DNA of 64,000 bases from an uncultured Gemmiger sp. (GCA_944386225.1 CALXAH010000015.1:1-64000); one strand, 5' to 3'. Shown: positions 50,301 through 58,780, counted from the stretch's first letter. Translations and numbers: made by a program. Notes: generated by a model from the sequence alone, not told the origin.

Positions 50301-51947
50301 ATGACACAGTTTGCCTTTCAGCTGACCGACAGCCTGGAAAAGGTGCTGCCCGCCTGCCGTCCCGCGGCGCTAAAAGGGGAGCGGGCCCTGCTGCTGCGCA
50401 ACCAGCGGTGGGCCTGCCAGCTGGCCTATACCTGCGCCAACGATGATTTTGGCGAAACCTCCACCGGGTTCCGGGCCGAGGTTGCCGGCCCGGCCGCCGC
50501 CGCGGTGACCCTGCGCCGGGTGGATCTGGTGCCCTGCGATTACCCCTGCCACGGCACCTGGGACGACAACTACCTGACCACCACCCCCGGCCTGCTGCCG
50601 GATCTGCTGGTGCCCCTGGGCCCGGATGAGATGGTGCGGGGCATGCCGGCCCAGTGGCGCAGCCTGTGGGTCACGGTGGACGCTTCGCTGCTGCCCCCGG
50701 GCGACAGCGAGTTCACCCTGAAAACCTTCAACGACGAAGGGGCGTCGCTGGCGGCGTTCCGGCTGCCGGTGCGGGTGCTGCCCCAGGCGCTGCCGCCCCA
50801 GACCCTGTATCAGACCCAGTGGTTCCACGCGGACTGCCTGGCCGACTATTACCAGGTGCCGGTGTTCAGCGAGGAGCACTGGCGCATCCTGGATAACTTT
50901 ATCGGCAGTGCCGCCGCCCACGGCATCAATATGCTGCTGACCCCGGTGTTCACCCCGCCGCTGGATACCGCCAAAGGCGGCGAGCGCACCACCGTGCAGC
51001 TGGTGGAAATCGACTGGGACGGAACAGACTATCACTTTGACTTTGCCCGCCTGCGCCACTGGGTGGAACTCTGCCGCAAGCACGGCATTACCGAGATCGA
51101 GGTCTCCCACCTGTTTACCCAGTGGGGGGCAATATGCGCCCCCAAGATCTGGGTGAACACCCCCGACGGGCCGGAAAAGCGGTTCGACTGGCATACCCCG
51201 GCGGTGGGCGGGGAGTACACCCGTTTCTTGCGGCTGTTCCTGCCCGCGCTCAAAGAGGAGCTGAACCGGCTGGTGGGGCTGGAACACGTGTGGTTCCATA
51301 TCTCGGATGAACCCCATGACCACGAAAAGGAGACCTACGCCGCCGCCAAAGCCACGGTGGCCGATCTGCTGGAGGGCTGCCATGTGATCGACGCCCTCAG
51401 CAGCTACGCAATCTACCGGGAGGGCATTGTGGAAAAGCCGGTGGTCTGCAACGACCATCTGCAGACCTTTGCCGACAACGGCGTGACCAATCTGTGGACC
51501 TACTACTGCACGGTGCAGGCCATCGACGTGCCCAACCGGTTTATTGCCATGCCCAGCGCCCGCAACCGGATTATGGGGGTGCTGTTCTACCTGTATGATA
51601 TAGAAGGTTTCCTGCACTGGGGGTTCAATTTCTACAACTCCCAGCGGTCGGTGCGGCATATTGACCCGTTCCGCGTCACCGATGCGGGCGGGGCGTTCCC
51701 CTCCGGCGACCCGTTCCTGGTCTATCCCGGCCCGGACGGGACACCCTGGGAGTCCATCCGGGGCGAGGTGCTCAAGGAAGCGCTGCAGGATCTGCGGCTG
51801 CTGCGCCTGACCGAAAGCCGGGTAGGCCGCCCGCGCACCCTGGCGTTGCTGCGGGAACTGGGCGGCGAGATCAGCTTTACCCGCTATCCCCGGGACAAGG
51901 CCTTCTTTGCACGCCTGTGGGAGGAATGCACACGGCTGTGTGAATAA
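50301..51947 (+). CDS. GH123/DUF4091-type glycoside hydrolase
   Basis: The 548-residue protein lacks a signal peptide. It has an N-terminal beta-sandwich (about 1-165) and a barrel with DUF4091/GH123 features. WFHISDEPHD contains the Asp336-Glu337 pair that in GH123 supports substrate-assisted hydrolysis. GH123 enzymes are beta-N-acetylgalactosaminidases; DUF4091 members are otherwise untested. It begins 29 bases after the secreted hydrolase with AAAGGAG. A cytoplasmic partner that trims imported oligosaccharides would fit the locus. Exact sugar specificity is inference. Confidence 0.78.
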   Translation: MTQFAFQLTDSLEKVLPACRPAALKGERALLLRNQRWACQLAYTCANDDFGETSTGFRAEVAGPAAAAVTLRRVDLVPCDYPCHGTWDDNYLTTTPGLLPDLLVPLGPDEMVRGMPAQWRSLWVTVDASLLPPGDSEFTLKTFNDEGASLAAFRLPVRVLPQALPPQTLYQTQWFHADCLADYYQVPVFSEEHWRILDNFIGSAAAHGINMLLTPVFTPPLDTAKGGERTTVQLVEIDWDGTDYHFDFARLRHWVELCRKHGITEIEVSHLFTQWGAICAPKIWVNTPDGPEKRFDWHTPAVGGEYTRFLRLFLPALKEELNRLVGLEHVWFHISDEPHDHEKETYAAAKATVADLLEGCHVIDALSSYAIYREGIVEKPVVCNDHLQTFADNGVTNLWTYYCTVQAIDVPNRFIAMPSARNRIMGVLFYLYDIEGFLHWGFNFYNSQRSVRHIDPFRVTDAGGAFPSGDPFLVYPGPDGTPWESIRGEVLKEALQDLRLLRLTESRVGRPRTLALLRELGGEISFTRYPRDKAFFARLWEECTRLCE

Positions 51948-51958
51948 GTCTCACCGGA

Positions 51959-51987
51959 TTGACAGGCCGCCGCGCACGGGGTATGAT
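51959..51987 (+). promoter_or_regulatory. Consensus promoter for the metallo-hydrolase/VOC genes
   Basis: TTGACA (51959-51964), a 17-base spacer and TATGAT (51982-51987), starting 12 bases after the GH123 stop. It makes the following two genes a separate unit. Confidence 0.85.
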
Positions 51988-52018
51988 ACTACCATCCCGA
52001 TGCAACAAGGAGGCCGGT

Positions 52019-52696
52019 ATGCGCGTCACCCATATTTTCCACAGCGGTTTTCTCGTGGAACTGCCCCATACGCTGCTGTTGTTTGATTACTGGCAGGGCG
52101 AACTGCCGCCCCTGGCGCCGGACAAACCGCTTTTTATCTTTGTCTCCCACCGGCATCACGACCACTATGACCCCGCGATCTGGCAGCTGCCCCATCCCGC
52201 GGTGCACTATGTGCTGGACAGCGCCGTCCCCGCACCTGCCGGAAAGAGCGTCCTTTCGGTGGAACCCCGCCGCCGCTATGATTGGCAGGGGCTCACCATC
52301 GAGACCCTGCGTTCCACCGACGAGGGCTGCGCCTTTCTGGTGCAGGCCGAGGGGGTGCGCATCTACCACGCGGGCGATCTGAACTGGTGGCACTGGGAAG
52401 GGGAACCGGACGAGGACAACGCCTGGCATGATAAGGCATTCCATGCCGAACTGGATCGCATCCGCGGCCGCCGGTTTGATCTGGCCTTTGTGCCGCTGGA
52501 TCCCCGGCAGGAGGCGAACGCCTGGTGGGGCTTTGCGGATTTTCTGGATGCCTGCCCCTGCGCCCATGTGTTCCCCATGCATTACGGGGAGGACAAGGTG
52601 GCGGCGCTGGCGTACCTGCAGCAGCCCCGGCTGGCCCCCTGGCTGCCGGTGATCCATACAGAAGACAGCTGGTGCGGCACAACCGCCGCCACCTGA
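52019..52696 (+). CDS. Metallo-beta-lactamase-fold hydrolase
   Basis: The 225-residue MBL-fold protein has the metal motif SHRHHDH (His44, His46, Asp48, His49) and later histidines in YHAGDLNWWHW and FPMHYGEDK. It resembles UlaG-like Zn hydrolases. ATG 52019 has AAGGAGG nine bases upstream, under its own near-consensus promoter. The substrate is unknown. It may not belong to the glycan locus functionally. Confidence 0.85.
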   Translation: MRVTHIFHSGFLVELPHTLLLFDYWQGELPPLAPDKPLFIFVSHRHHDHYDPAIWQLPHPAVHYVLDSAVPAPAGKSVLSVEPRRRYDWQGLTIETLRSTDEGCAFLVQAEGVRIYHAGDLNWWHWEGEPDEDNAWHDKAFHAELDRIRGRRFDLAFVPLDPRQEANAWWGFADFLDACPCAHVFPMHYGEDKVAALAYLQQPRLAPWLPVIHTEDSWCGTTAAT

Positions 52697-52718
52697 CTAT
52701 ATATGGGGAGGAAAAACC

Positions 52719-53087
52719 ATGAAGTTCAAGATGATCCACGAAAACTACAATGTGTTTGACCTGGAGCGTTCCAAGGCCTTCTACAAGCAGGCCCTGGGGC
52801 TGGAGGAGGTGCGCCGCATCACCGCGCCGGACGGTTCCTACATCATCGTGTACCTGGCCAATGCGGAAAGCGATTTCCAGCTGGAGCTGACCTGGATGCG
52901 GGATATGGATCGTCCCTACAACCTGGGCGACTGCGAATTCCACCTGGCCTTTGCGGTGGACGATTTTGAGGCCGCCCACAAACTGCACAGCGAGATGGGC
53001 TGCATCTGCTTTGAAAACCCCGCCATGGGCATCTACTTCATCGAGGACCCGGACGGCTACTGGCTGGAGATCGTCCCCACCCGCTGA
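52719..53087 (+). CDS. VOC/glyoxalase I-like protein
   Basis: The 122-residue vicinal-oxygen-chelate protein has two beta-alpha-beta-beta-beta units. Likely metal ligands are His8 in IHENYNVFDLERS, Glu near LELTW, His in FHLAFAVDDFE and Glu in YWLEIVPTR. This is the glyoxalase I pattern, which in bacteria is often Ni-dependent. It is cotranscribed with the MBL-fold gene, a combination reminiscent of glyoxalase I/II. That pairing would suit methylglyoxal removal but is inferred. ATG 52719 has GGGGAGG upstream. Confidence 0.85.
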   Translation: MKFKMIHENYNVFDLERSKAFYKQALGLEEVRRITAPDGSYIIVYLANAESDFQLELTWMRDMDRPYNLGDCEFHLAFAVDDFEAAHKLHSEMGCICFENPAMGIYFIEDPDGYWLEIVPTR

Positions 53088-53102
53088 CCGAACAAAAAGA
53101 AG

Positions 53103-53144
53103 AACAGGCGCTTTTCCGGACTTGCCTCCGGAAAAGCGCCTGTT
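53103..53144. terminator. Strong bidirectional terminator
   Basis: A perfect 18-bp stem AACAGGCGCTTTTCCGGA (53103-53120) pairs with 53127-53144, followed by TTGTTTG; it serves convergent genes. Confidence 0.9.
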
Positions 53145-53151
53145 TTGTTTG

Positions 53152-53856
53152 TCAGTAATACAGTTTCATGCTGCCGGTCATGCATTCATCCACGGTATGG
53201 CGCAGCCACTTCACTGCGCCCTCCGCATCCCGGTCCTTCACATACAGCCACATCTGGTAATTGTTGCGGTACAGGGGCTCGGTGCCGTACAGGGTGCAGA
53301 ACCGCTCCCACATGGAGTAGATGGTGGCCCGGAACGACTGGAACATCAGCGGCACAATCGTGTTGCCGGAAGCCAGCGCCAGCTCATGCTGGAAATTGTA
53401 CGCCGCTTCCACCGCTTCGGGAATGTCGGCGGGCTCCTTCAGAATCTCCAGCTGCTGCCGCAGCACCTCCACCGTTTTGTCGGTGATTGTCGGCACCGCG
53501 TTGCGCAAAGCCAGCCCCTCCAGTGCGTACCGCACCTCCAGAATGGATTCCACTTCCTTGGGGCGCATCCGGCCGCCCCGGTATTTCAGCAGCAGCACCA
53601 GGGTATCCAGATTGCCGGCCTTGCGGTAATCCGCCACATAGGTTCCGCTGCGCGGTTTTACGGTCAGGAACCCGCATTCCTCCAGTTCCACAATGCCGCT
53701 GTTCACCACCGAGCGGCTTACCTTGGTCATTTCGGCCAGCTGCCGTTCGGAGGGCAGCTTGTCCCCGATCTTCAAGTCCCCCCGCAGGATCATCTCCAGC
53801 AGCTGATCCATAAACAGTTCCTTCAAAGTGGGCGGTTGAATCTTCTGAAACGCCAC
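53152..53856 (-). CDS. GntR-family regulator, FadR-like subfamily
   Basis: The 234-residue protein has a GntR winged helix (DKLPSERQLAEMTKVSRSVVNSGIVELEECGFL) and a C-terminal all-helical FCD domain (VRYALEGLALRNAV, FQHELALASGN). GTG 53856 is chosen with GAGG nine bases upstream; the longer open frame has no ribosome site and contains the promoter. It is divergent from the hypB operon, whose leader carries a FadR-type dyad CTGGTT-C-AACCAG, so it is the likely repressor of that operon. Confidence 0.9.
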   Translation of the reverse strand: MAFQKIQPPTLKELFMDQLLEMILRGDLKIGDKLPSERQLAEMTKVSRSVVNSGIVELEECGFLTVKPRSGTYVADYRKAGNLDTLVLLLKYRGGRMRPKEVESILEVRYALEGLALRNAVPTITDKTVEVLRQQLEILKEPADIPEAVEAAYNFQHELALASGNTIVPLMFQSFRATIYSMWERFCTLYGTEPLYRNNYQMWLYVKDRDAEGAVKWLRHTVDECMTGSMKLYY

Positions 53857-53905
53857 GATCAGACACCTCGCAGTGCAGCCCCCGGCGGGGCGGATGTTTG
53901 TTAAC

Positions 53906-53934
53906 AGTATACCAAACCCCATGCCCGCACACAA
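53906..53934 (-). promoter_or_regulatory. Promoter of the GntR gene
   Basis: Minus strand TTGTGT (53929-53934), a 17-base spacer and TATACT (53906-53911), about 50 bases before the GTG start. The -10 is flanked by TTGGTATACTG, a partial copy of the operator half-site. Confidence 0.65.
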
Positions 53935-54064
53935 GAGTTTTGACGGTAAAAATGCAAGAAAATTCAAACTGTCCGTACCAGATTTTCCCTCTGGCAGAAT
54001 GCCTGTTTTACGGATCTGTTTTAGTACATAACTGCCAAAGTTGTAATAAAAATGGCGGATTCTG

Positions 54065-54125
54065 TTGACGAAAGGGGGCGGCAGGGCCTATAATGTTAAA
54101 GAAATAACCAATCTGGTTCAACCAG
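54065..54125 (+). promoter_or_regulatory. Promoter and FadR-type operator of the hypB operon
   Basis: TTGACG (54065-54070), an 18-base spacer and TATAAT (54089-54094) form the promoter. CTGGTTCAACCAG (54113-54125), a perfect 6+6 dyad, sits just after the expected start site and matches the TGGT-N3-ACCA pattern of FadR-like GntR regulators. Confidence 0.75.
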
Positions 54126-54149
54126 TTAGTGCAGCTAGGAGGCAGCAGA

Positions 54150-54827
54150 ATGAAAGAAGTACGTGTTCTGGAAATCAAACAGAGCATTTTTGCCGACAAT
54201 GACCGGGAAGCGGACAAGGTGCGCAGCGAGCTGAAGGAGAAAAAGGTATTCCTGCTCAACCTGATGTCCAGCCCGGGATCCGGCAAAACCACCACCCTGA
54301 CCCGCACCATCGAGCAGCTGAAAGACCGGCTGCGCATCGGCATTATGGAAGCGGATATCGACTCGGATGTGGACGCCCGCACCATTGCCGAGCTGGGGGT
54401 GCGCACCATCCAGCTGCACACCGGCGGCATGTGCCACCTGGACGCGGACATGACCCGGCAGGGCCTGCAGGGCATCGGCACCGACGAGCTGGATCTGGTG
54501 GTGCTGGAAAATGTGGGCAATCTGGTCTGCCCGGCGGAATTCGACACCGGCGCGGTGAAGAACGCCATGATCCTGTCGGTGCCGGAAGGCCACGATAAAC
54601 CCCTGAAGTACCCGCTGATGTTCTCCATCTGCGACGTGGTGCTGATCAACAAGGTGGACGTGCTGCCGTACTTCGATTTTGATATGGACAAGTGCCGGGA
54701 GTATGTGCATATGCGTAACCCGAACGCCCAGGTCATCCCCATCTGTGCCCGTACCGGCGAGGGGATGGAAGCCTGGACCGCCTGGCTGGAGCAGCAGGTG
54801 CGCGCCTGGCAGAACGACGACCAATAA
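54150..54827 (+). CDS. hypB: HypB, hydrogenase nickel-incorporation GTPase
   Basis: The 225-residue GTPase has P-loop SSPGSGKTT (Lys46), ADIDSDVDARTIAELG, and the metal pair Cys95-His96 in GGMCHLDADM at the dimer interface. LENVGNLVCPAEFDTG and NKVDVLPYFDFD complete the G motifs. It lacks an N-terminal CxxCGC nickel site and a His-rich stretch. ATG 54150 has AGGAGG upstream. It is the first gene of a four-gene operon with a flavoprotein, HypA and a membrane protein. No [NiFe] hydrogenase subunit or hypCDEF gene lies in this window, so the client is unknown. Confidence 0.93.
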   Translation: MKEVRVLEIKQSIFADNDREADKVRSELKEKKVFLLNLMSSPGSGKTTTLTRTIEQLKDRLRIGIMEADIDSDVDARTIAELGVRTIQLHTGGMCHLDADMTRQGLQGIGTDELDLVVLENVGNLVCPAEFDTGAVKNAMILSVPEGHDKPLKYPLMFSICDVVLINKVDVLPYFDFDMDKCREYVHMRNPNAQVIPICARTGEGMEAWTAWLEQQVRAWQNDDQ

Positions 54828-54857
54828 CCTGCAGGATCATAAATGGGAGGAAACCAC

Positions 54858-57527
54858 ATGGCAGCCTTACGGCCGAAGATCGTGAAACTGGCAAAGATGG
54901 TGGGCGGCTTGACCGGCATGATGAACACCATCGACGAAAACGCCCCTGAATACTATTCCCTGGACTGCGTCGTATCGGACGAGCAGGCCGACGTGGCCCT
55001 GGCGCTGGGCCTGCGCAAGGAGCGCACCGCCGCGTATGTGGCAAAGAAATGCGGCATGTCGGAAGAAGAAGCCCACCGGATCCTGATGGAGCTGGCCATG
55101 ATCGGTGTGTGCAAGGTCTACCACAACGAGCAGGGCCAGGAGGTGTTCCTGGTGCAGATCTTTGCGCCCGGCATCCTGGAGATGATGGTCAACAACAAGG
55201 AGCAGGTGGAAAAGTACCCCCAGATCGGCAAGGCCTTTGAGGAGTACACCCGGCTGCGGATTGCCCACATCGCCCCCAACCTGCCCATGGGCGCGGGCAT
55301 GATGCGGGTCATCCCCATCGAAACCGCCATCCAGGGCGACAGCCAGTGCGTCCCCTACGAAAAGCTGTCCTACTATCTGGACAAGTACGATACCTTCTCG
55401 GTGTCCGACTGTTCCTGCCGCCGTTCCCGCCGGGTGCTGGGGCAGGGCTGCGGCCATCTGGAAACCGATATGTGCATCCAGATGGGCACCGGCGCCGAAT
55501 ACTACATCCGCACCGGCCGCGCCCGGCAGATCACCCGGGAAGAGGCCATGGAGATCCTCAAGCGGACGGAAGAAAACGGCCTGATGCACCAGATCCCCAA
55601 CATCGAGGGTCTGGGCGAATCCGCCGCTATCTGCAACTGCTGTTCCTGCTCCTGCTTTGCCATGCGGGTGGCCACCCTGTTCAATACCCCGGACGCCATC
55701 CGTTCAAACTACACCGCCACCGTCAACAAGGACAACTGCGTGGCCTGCGGCCAGTGTGTGGAGAACTGCCCCACCAACGCGCTGCGGCTGGGTCAGAAAC
55801 TCTGCGCCAAAACCCCGGTGGAAGAGCCCCGCTACGACAAGGTGCGCGACCATGTGTGGGGCGAAAAGAACTGGAACCCGGACTACCGGGAGAACCGCAA
55901 GGACGTGACCGAGGGCGGCACCGCCCCCTGCAAGACCGCCTGCCCCGCCCACATCGCGGTGCAGGGCTACATCAAGCTGGCGGCCCAGGGGCGGTATACC
56001 GAGGCGCTGGAGCTGATCAAAAAGGAAAACCCGCTGCCGGCGGTCTGCGGACGCATCTGCCCCCACGGCTGTGAATCCGCCTGCACCCGCGGCGAGATCG
56101 ACGAGCCCATCGCCATCGACGAGATCAAGAAGTTCATCGCCGATCAGGACATGAACGAAGCCACCCGCTTTATCCCGAAAAAACGGCACGACTACGGCAA
56201 GCCCGTGGCGGTGATCGGCGCCGGCCCGGCGGGCCTGTCCTGCGCCTACTACCTGGCCATCGACGGCTACAAGGCCACCGTGTTTGAAAAACAGCCCATC
56301 CCGGGCGGTATGCTCACCCTGGGCATCCCGGCCTTCCGGCTGGAAAAACAGGTGGTGGAAGCCGAGATCGAGGTGCTGCGCCAGATGGGCGTGGAGTTCC
56401 GCTGCGGCGTGGAAGTGGGCAAGGACGTAACCATCCCGCAGCTGCGTGAGCAGGGCTTCACCGGCTTCTACCTGGCCATCGGCGCCCAGGCGGGCCGCAA
56501 GCTGAACATCCCCGGCGAGGACGCCGAAAACGTGGCCGCGGGCGTGGATTTCCTGCGCCGCATCAACCTGGGCGAGCGCCCGGCCATGCAGGGCAGCGTG
56601 GTGGTAATCGGCGGCGGCAACGTGGCCATCGACGTAGCCCGCAGCGCCGTGCGCACCGGCGGTACCGTGCAGATGTTCTGCCTGGAAAGCCGTGCCGAGA
56701 TGCCCGCGCTGGAAGAAGAAATCCAGGAAGCGCTGGACGAGGATATTCAGATCCAGAACGGCTGGGGCCCCCGGGAGATCCTTACTGAGAACGGACGGGT
56801 CACCGGCGTGGTGTTCCAGCGCTGCACCCGCGTGTTTGACGAAAACCACCGCTTCGCCCCTGTGTTTGACGAGGCGGATACCATCACAGTCCCCGCCGAC
56901 CATGTGCTGCTGAGCGTAGGCCAGAGCATCGATTGGGGCGGCCTGCTGGACGGCACCAGGGTTCGGCTGAATCGCAACGGCACCGCCATTGCGGACGGCT
57001 TTACCTACCAGACCGACGAGCCGGATATCTTTGTGGGCGGCGACGCTTTCACCGGTCCGAAATTCGCCATCGACGCCATTGCGGCAGGCAAGCAGGCGGC
57101 CATCTCCCTGCACCGGTTCGTGCAGCCCGGCCAGAGCCTGACCTACGGCCGCGACCGGCGGGAGTACCACAGCCTGGATAAGGACAATCTGGTGATGGAA
57201 GGCTTCGACACCACCCCCCGTCAGCGTGCCAGCCATACCCGCAGCGAGAAGCGCGGCTTTACCGATACCCGCCTGACCTTCACCGAGGAGCAGGTGAAAA
57301 AGGAAACCCAGCGCTGCCTTGGCTGCGGCGCCGTGGTGGTGGACGAGTACATGTGTGTGGGCTGCGGCCAGTGCACCACCAAGTGCAAGTTCGACGCCAT
57401 CTCCCTGGTACGCACCCGGGACGCCTTTGCCCCGGTGTTTGAAAAACTGCCCATCGCCGTGGCCAAGTATGCGGTCAAGCGTACCGGCCGGATCGCGGCG
57501 CATGCCATTACGAAAAAGGAAGACTGA
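54858..57527 (+). CDS. Multi-[4Fe-4S] GltD-like FAD/NAD(P) oxidoreductase of 889 residues
   Basis: The N-terminus (1-110) is an HTH-like helical segment. A Cys-rich region follows (SDCSCRR near 184, CGHLETDMC near 200, CNCCSCSC near 257). A [4Fe-4S] ferredoxin motif CVACGQCVENC (Cys294-304) comes next, then the Fer4_20 Cys set (near 358 and 396). The GltD-type flavin/pyridine-nucleotide core has FAD site VIGAGPAGL (about 453) and NAD(P) site GGGNVAIDVARSA (about 584). A second [4Fe-4S] motif CVGCGQCTTKC (near 830) ends it. It should move electrons between NAD(P)H and an Fe-S carrier. ATG 54858, GGGAGG upstream. It lies between hypB and hypA. Confidence 0.88.
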   Translation: MAALRPKIVKLAKMVGGLTGMMNTIDENAPEYYSLDCVVSDEQADVALALGLRKERTAAYVAKKCGMSEEEAHRILMELAMIGVCKVYHNEQGQEVFLVQIFAPGILEMMVNNKEQVEKYPQIGKAFEEYTRLRIAHIAPNLPMGAGMMRVIPIETAIQGDSQCVPYEKLSYYLDKYDTFSVSDCSCRRSRRVLGQGCGHLETDMCIQMGTGAEYYIRTGRARQITREEAMEILKRTEENGLMHQIPNIEGLGESAAICNCCSCSCFAMRVATLFNTPDAIRSNYTATVNKDNCVACGQCVENCPTNALRLGQKLCAKTPVEEPRYDKVRDHVWGEKNWNPDYRENRKDVTEGGTAPCKTACPAHIAVQGYIKLAAQGRYTEALELIKKENPLPAVCGRICPHGCESACTRGEIDEPIAIDEIKKFIADQDMNEATRFIPKKRHDYGKPVAVIGAGPAGLSCAYYLAIDGYKATVFEKQPIPGGMLTLGIPAFRLEKQVVEAEIEVLRQMGVEFRCGVEVGKDVTIPQLREQGFTGFYLAIGAQAGRKLNIPGEDAENVAAGVDFLRRINLGERPAMQGSVVVIGGGNVAIDVARSAVRTGGTVQMFCLESRAEMPALEEEIQEALDEDIQIQNGWGPREILTENGRVTGVVFQRCTRVFDENHRFAPVFDEADTITVPADHVLLSVGQSIDWGGLLDGTRVRLNRNGTAIADGFTYQTDEPDIFVGGDAFTGPKFAIDAIAAGKQAAISLHRFVQPGQSLTYGRDRREYHSLDKDNLVMEGFDTTPRQRASHTRSEKRGFTDTRLTFTEEQVKKETQRCLGCGAVVVDEYMCVGCGQCTTKCKFDAISLVRTRDAFAPVFEKLPIAVAKYAVKRTGRIAAHAITKKED

Positions 57528-57529
57528 CC

Positions 57530-57871
57530 ATGCATGAGCTGGGAATATTGAGCGCGATGGTCAAAACCATCCAGACGGTTGCCGAGCAGGAACAGCTGCA
57601 GCGGATTGAAAAGATCGTGCTGCAGGTAGGGGAGTTGTCCGGTGTGGTGCCCTCCTATCTGGAAAGCTGCTACCCGGCGGCGGTGTACAAGACCTTTATG
57701 GAAAACACCGCCCTGGAACTGGAGATCGTGCCCGGCATTGCCCGCTGCAACGACTGCGGCGCAGAGTTCAACGCCGTAGCCTGTGACCTGCAGTGCCCGG
57801 AATGCGCCTCGCAAAACCTGACCGCCCTCAGCGGCCGGGATCTGGTGATCAAGGAGATACAAGGCTGCTGA
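57530..57871 (+). CDS. hypA: HypA, nickel metallochaperone
   Basis: The 113-residue protein starts MHE, the N-terminal Ni site, and has the zinc ribbon Cys73-x2-Cys76 and Cys89-x2-Cys92. It starts three bases after the flavoprotein stop. HypA delivers nickel with HypB to [NiFe] hydrogenase, or to urease in some bacteria. Here the partner metalloenzyme is not nearby. Confidence 0.95.
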   Translation: MHELGILSAMVKTIQTVAEQEQLQRIEKIVLQVGELSGVVPSYLESCYPAAVYKTFMENTALELEIVPGIARCNDCGAEFNAVACDLQCPECASQNLTALSGRDLVIKEIQGC

Positions 57872-57889
57872 CAAAACAAGGAGGCTATC

Positions 57890-58732
57890 ATGGAAACCAA
57901 AAAACGCAAAGCGGAAATCTGGATCAAATGGATCATGTTCACAGCCGCCATCACCGGTATGGCGATCCTGGCCGGTTTTTACCCCGTACAGGGCAACGTG
58001 CCGCTGATCGTGATCCCCTCCATCCTGGTTCTGCTCTTCTCCAAACCCGTGTTCTTTGAACGGCTCAAGCTGACCACCCTGCTGACCATGCGTATTATCA
58101 TTGTGGCGGCGGCGCTGCGGCTGTTCAACCCGCAGGTATACGTGGACGCGATCATGCTCATGCTGATCGTCAACATCCTGGAAGCCACCTTTACCGATCT
58201 GCTGCGCCACAAATGCTACTGGAACGCGGTGTCCGGCTTTGCGGTGGCGCTGGGCGTGATCGCGCTGCGGGGCCTGTGGCAGTTCGACGCTCCCTTCGGC
58301 GACTACTACCTGGCCGAGGGCGCGCTGCCCATCATCACCCTGCTCTACGCCATCGCCTACACCATCTGGAACTGGATCTTTGTTACCGACGAGTTCTCCT
58401 CCTCGGTGGCCCTGATGCATGTGGGCTTTCTGAGCGCGCCGCTGATCGGCTCTCTCTGCACGCTGGGCCTGGGCGTGTACGGCGGCATCGGCATGTGGCT
58501 GCTGCTGCGCGCCAACTCCCTGTCCATCGGCGGCTGGATGCAGATCGGCGCCAAGGAGTGGTTCGAGCGGGAGTTCTACAACGAGCGGTTTGACCGGTTC
58601 GTGAAATGGACCAAGAAAAAACCGGTGCAGATTGTCTGCATGCTCATCAACCTGACCCTCATCGTCATCTGCCTGGTGCTTATGGCCCAGAACGGCGGCA
58701 TCCGATTTGAGCCTTCCCCTCTTTTCCTGTAA
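57890..58732 (+). CDS. Uncharacterised multi-pass membrane protein
   Basis: The 280-residue protein has about seven to eight TM helices (first at WIMFTAAITGMAILAGF; others around 38-55, 66-80, 86-105, 115-130, 145-170, 180-215) and a final TM (PVQIVCMLINLTLIVICLVL) near the C-terminus. A soluble loop with WFEREFYNERFDRFVKW precedes the last helix. I do not recognise a family. ATG 57890, AAGGAGG upstream, 19 bases after hypA, so it is part of the same transcript. It might be a metal transporter or a membrane anchor for the flavoprotein; neither is supported by a motif. Confidence 0.8.
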   Translation: METKKRKAEIWIKWIMFTAAITGMAILAGFYPVQGNVPLIVIPSILVLLFSKPVFFERLKLTTLLTMRIIIVAAALRLFNPQVYVDAIMLMLIVNILEATFTDLLRHKCYWNAVSGFAVALGVIALRGLWQFDAPFGDYYLAEGALPIITLLYAIAYTIWNWIFVTDEFSSSVALMHVGFLSAPLIGSLCTLGLGVYGGIGMWLLLRANSLSIGGWMQIGAKEWFEREFYNERFDRFVKWTKKKPVQIVCMLINLTLIVICLVLMAQNGGIRFEPSPLFL

Positions 58733-58742
58733 CCTGATAGAT

Positions 58743-58780
58743 GACAAACGCCCCGGAGCATCCGCTCCGGGGTGTTTGTC
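58743..58780 (+). terminator. Terminator of the hypB operon
   Basis: A 17-bp stem GACAAACGCCCCGGAGC (58743-58759) with 58764-58780 (one G-T pair), followed by TTTTGG. Its right arm overlaps the next promoter. Confidence 0.85.

Noticed and set aside
54150..57871. Calling the hypB/hypA region a hydrogenase operon.
   Set aside because: No large or small [NiFe] subunit, no HypC/D/E/F, and the flavoprotein is of GltD type.
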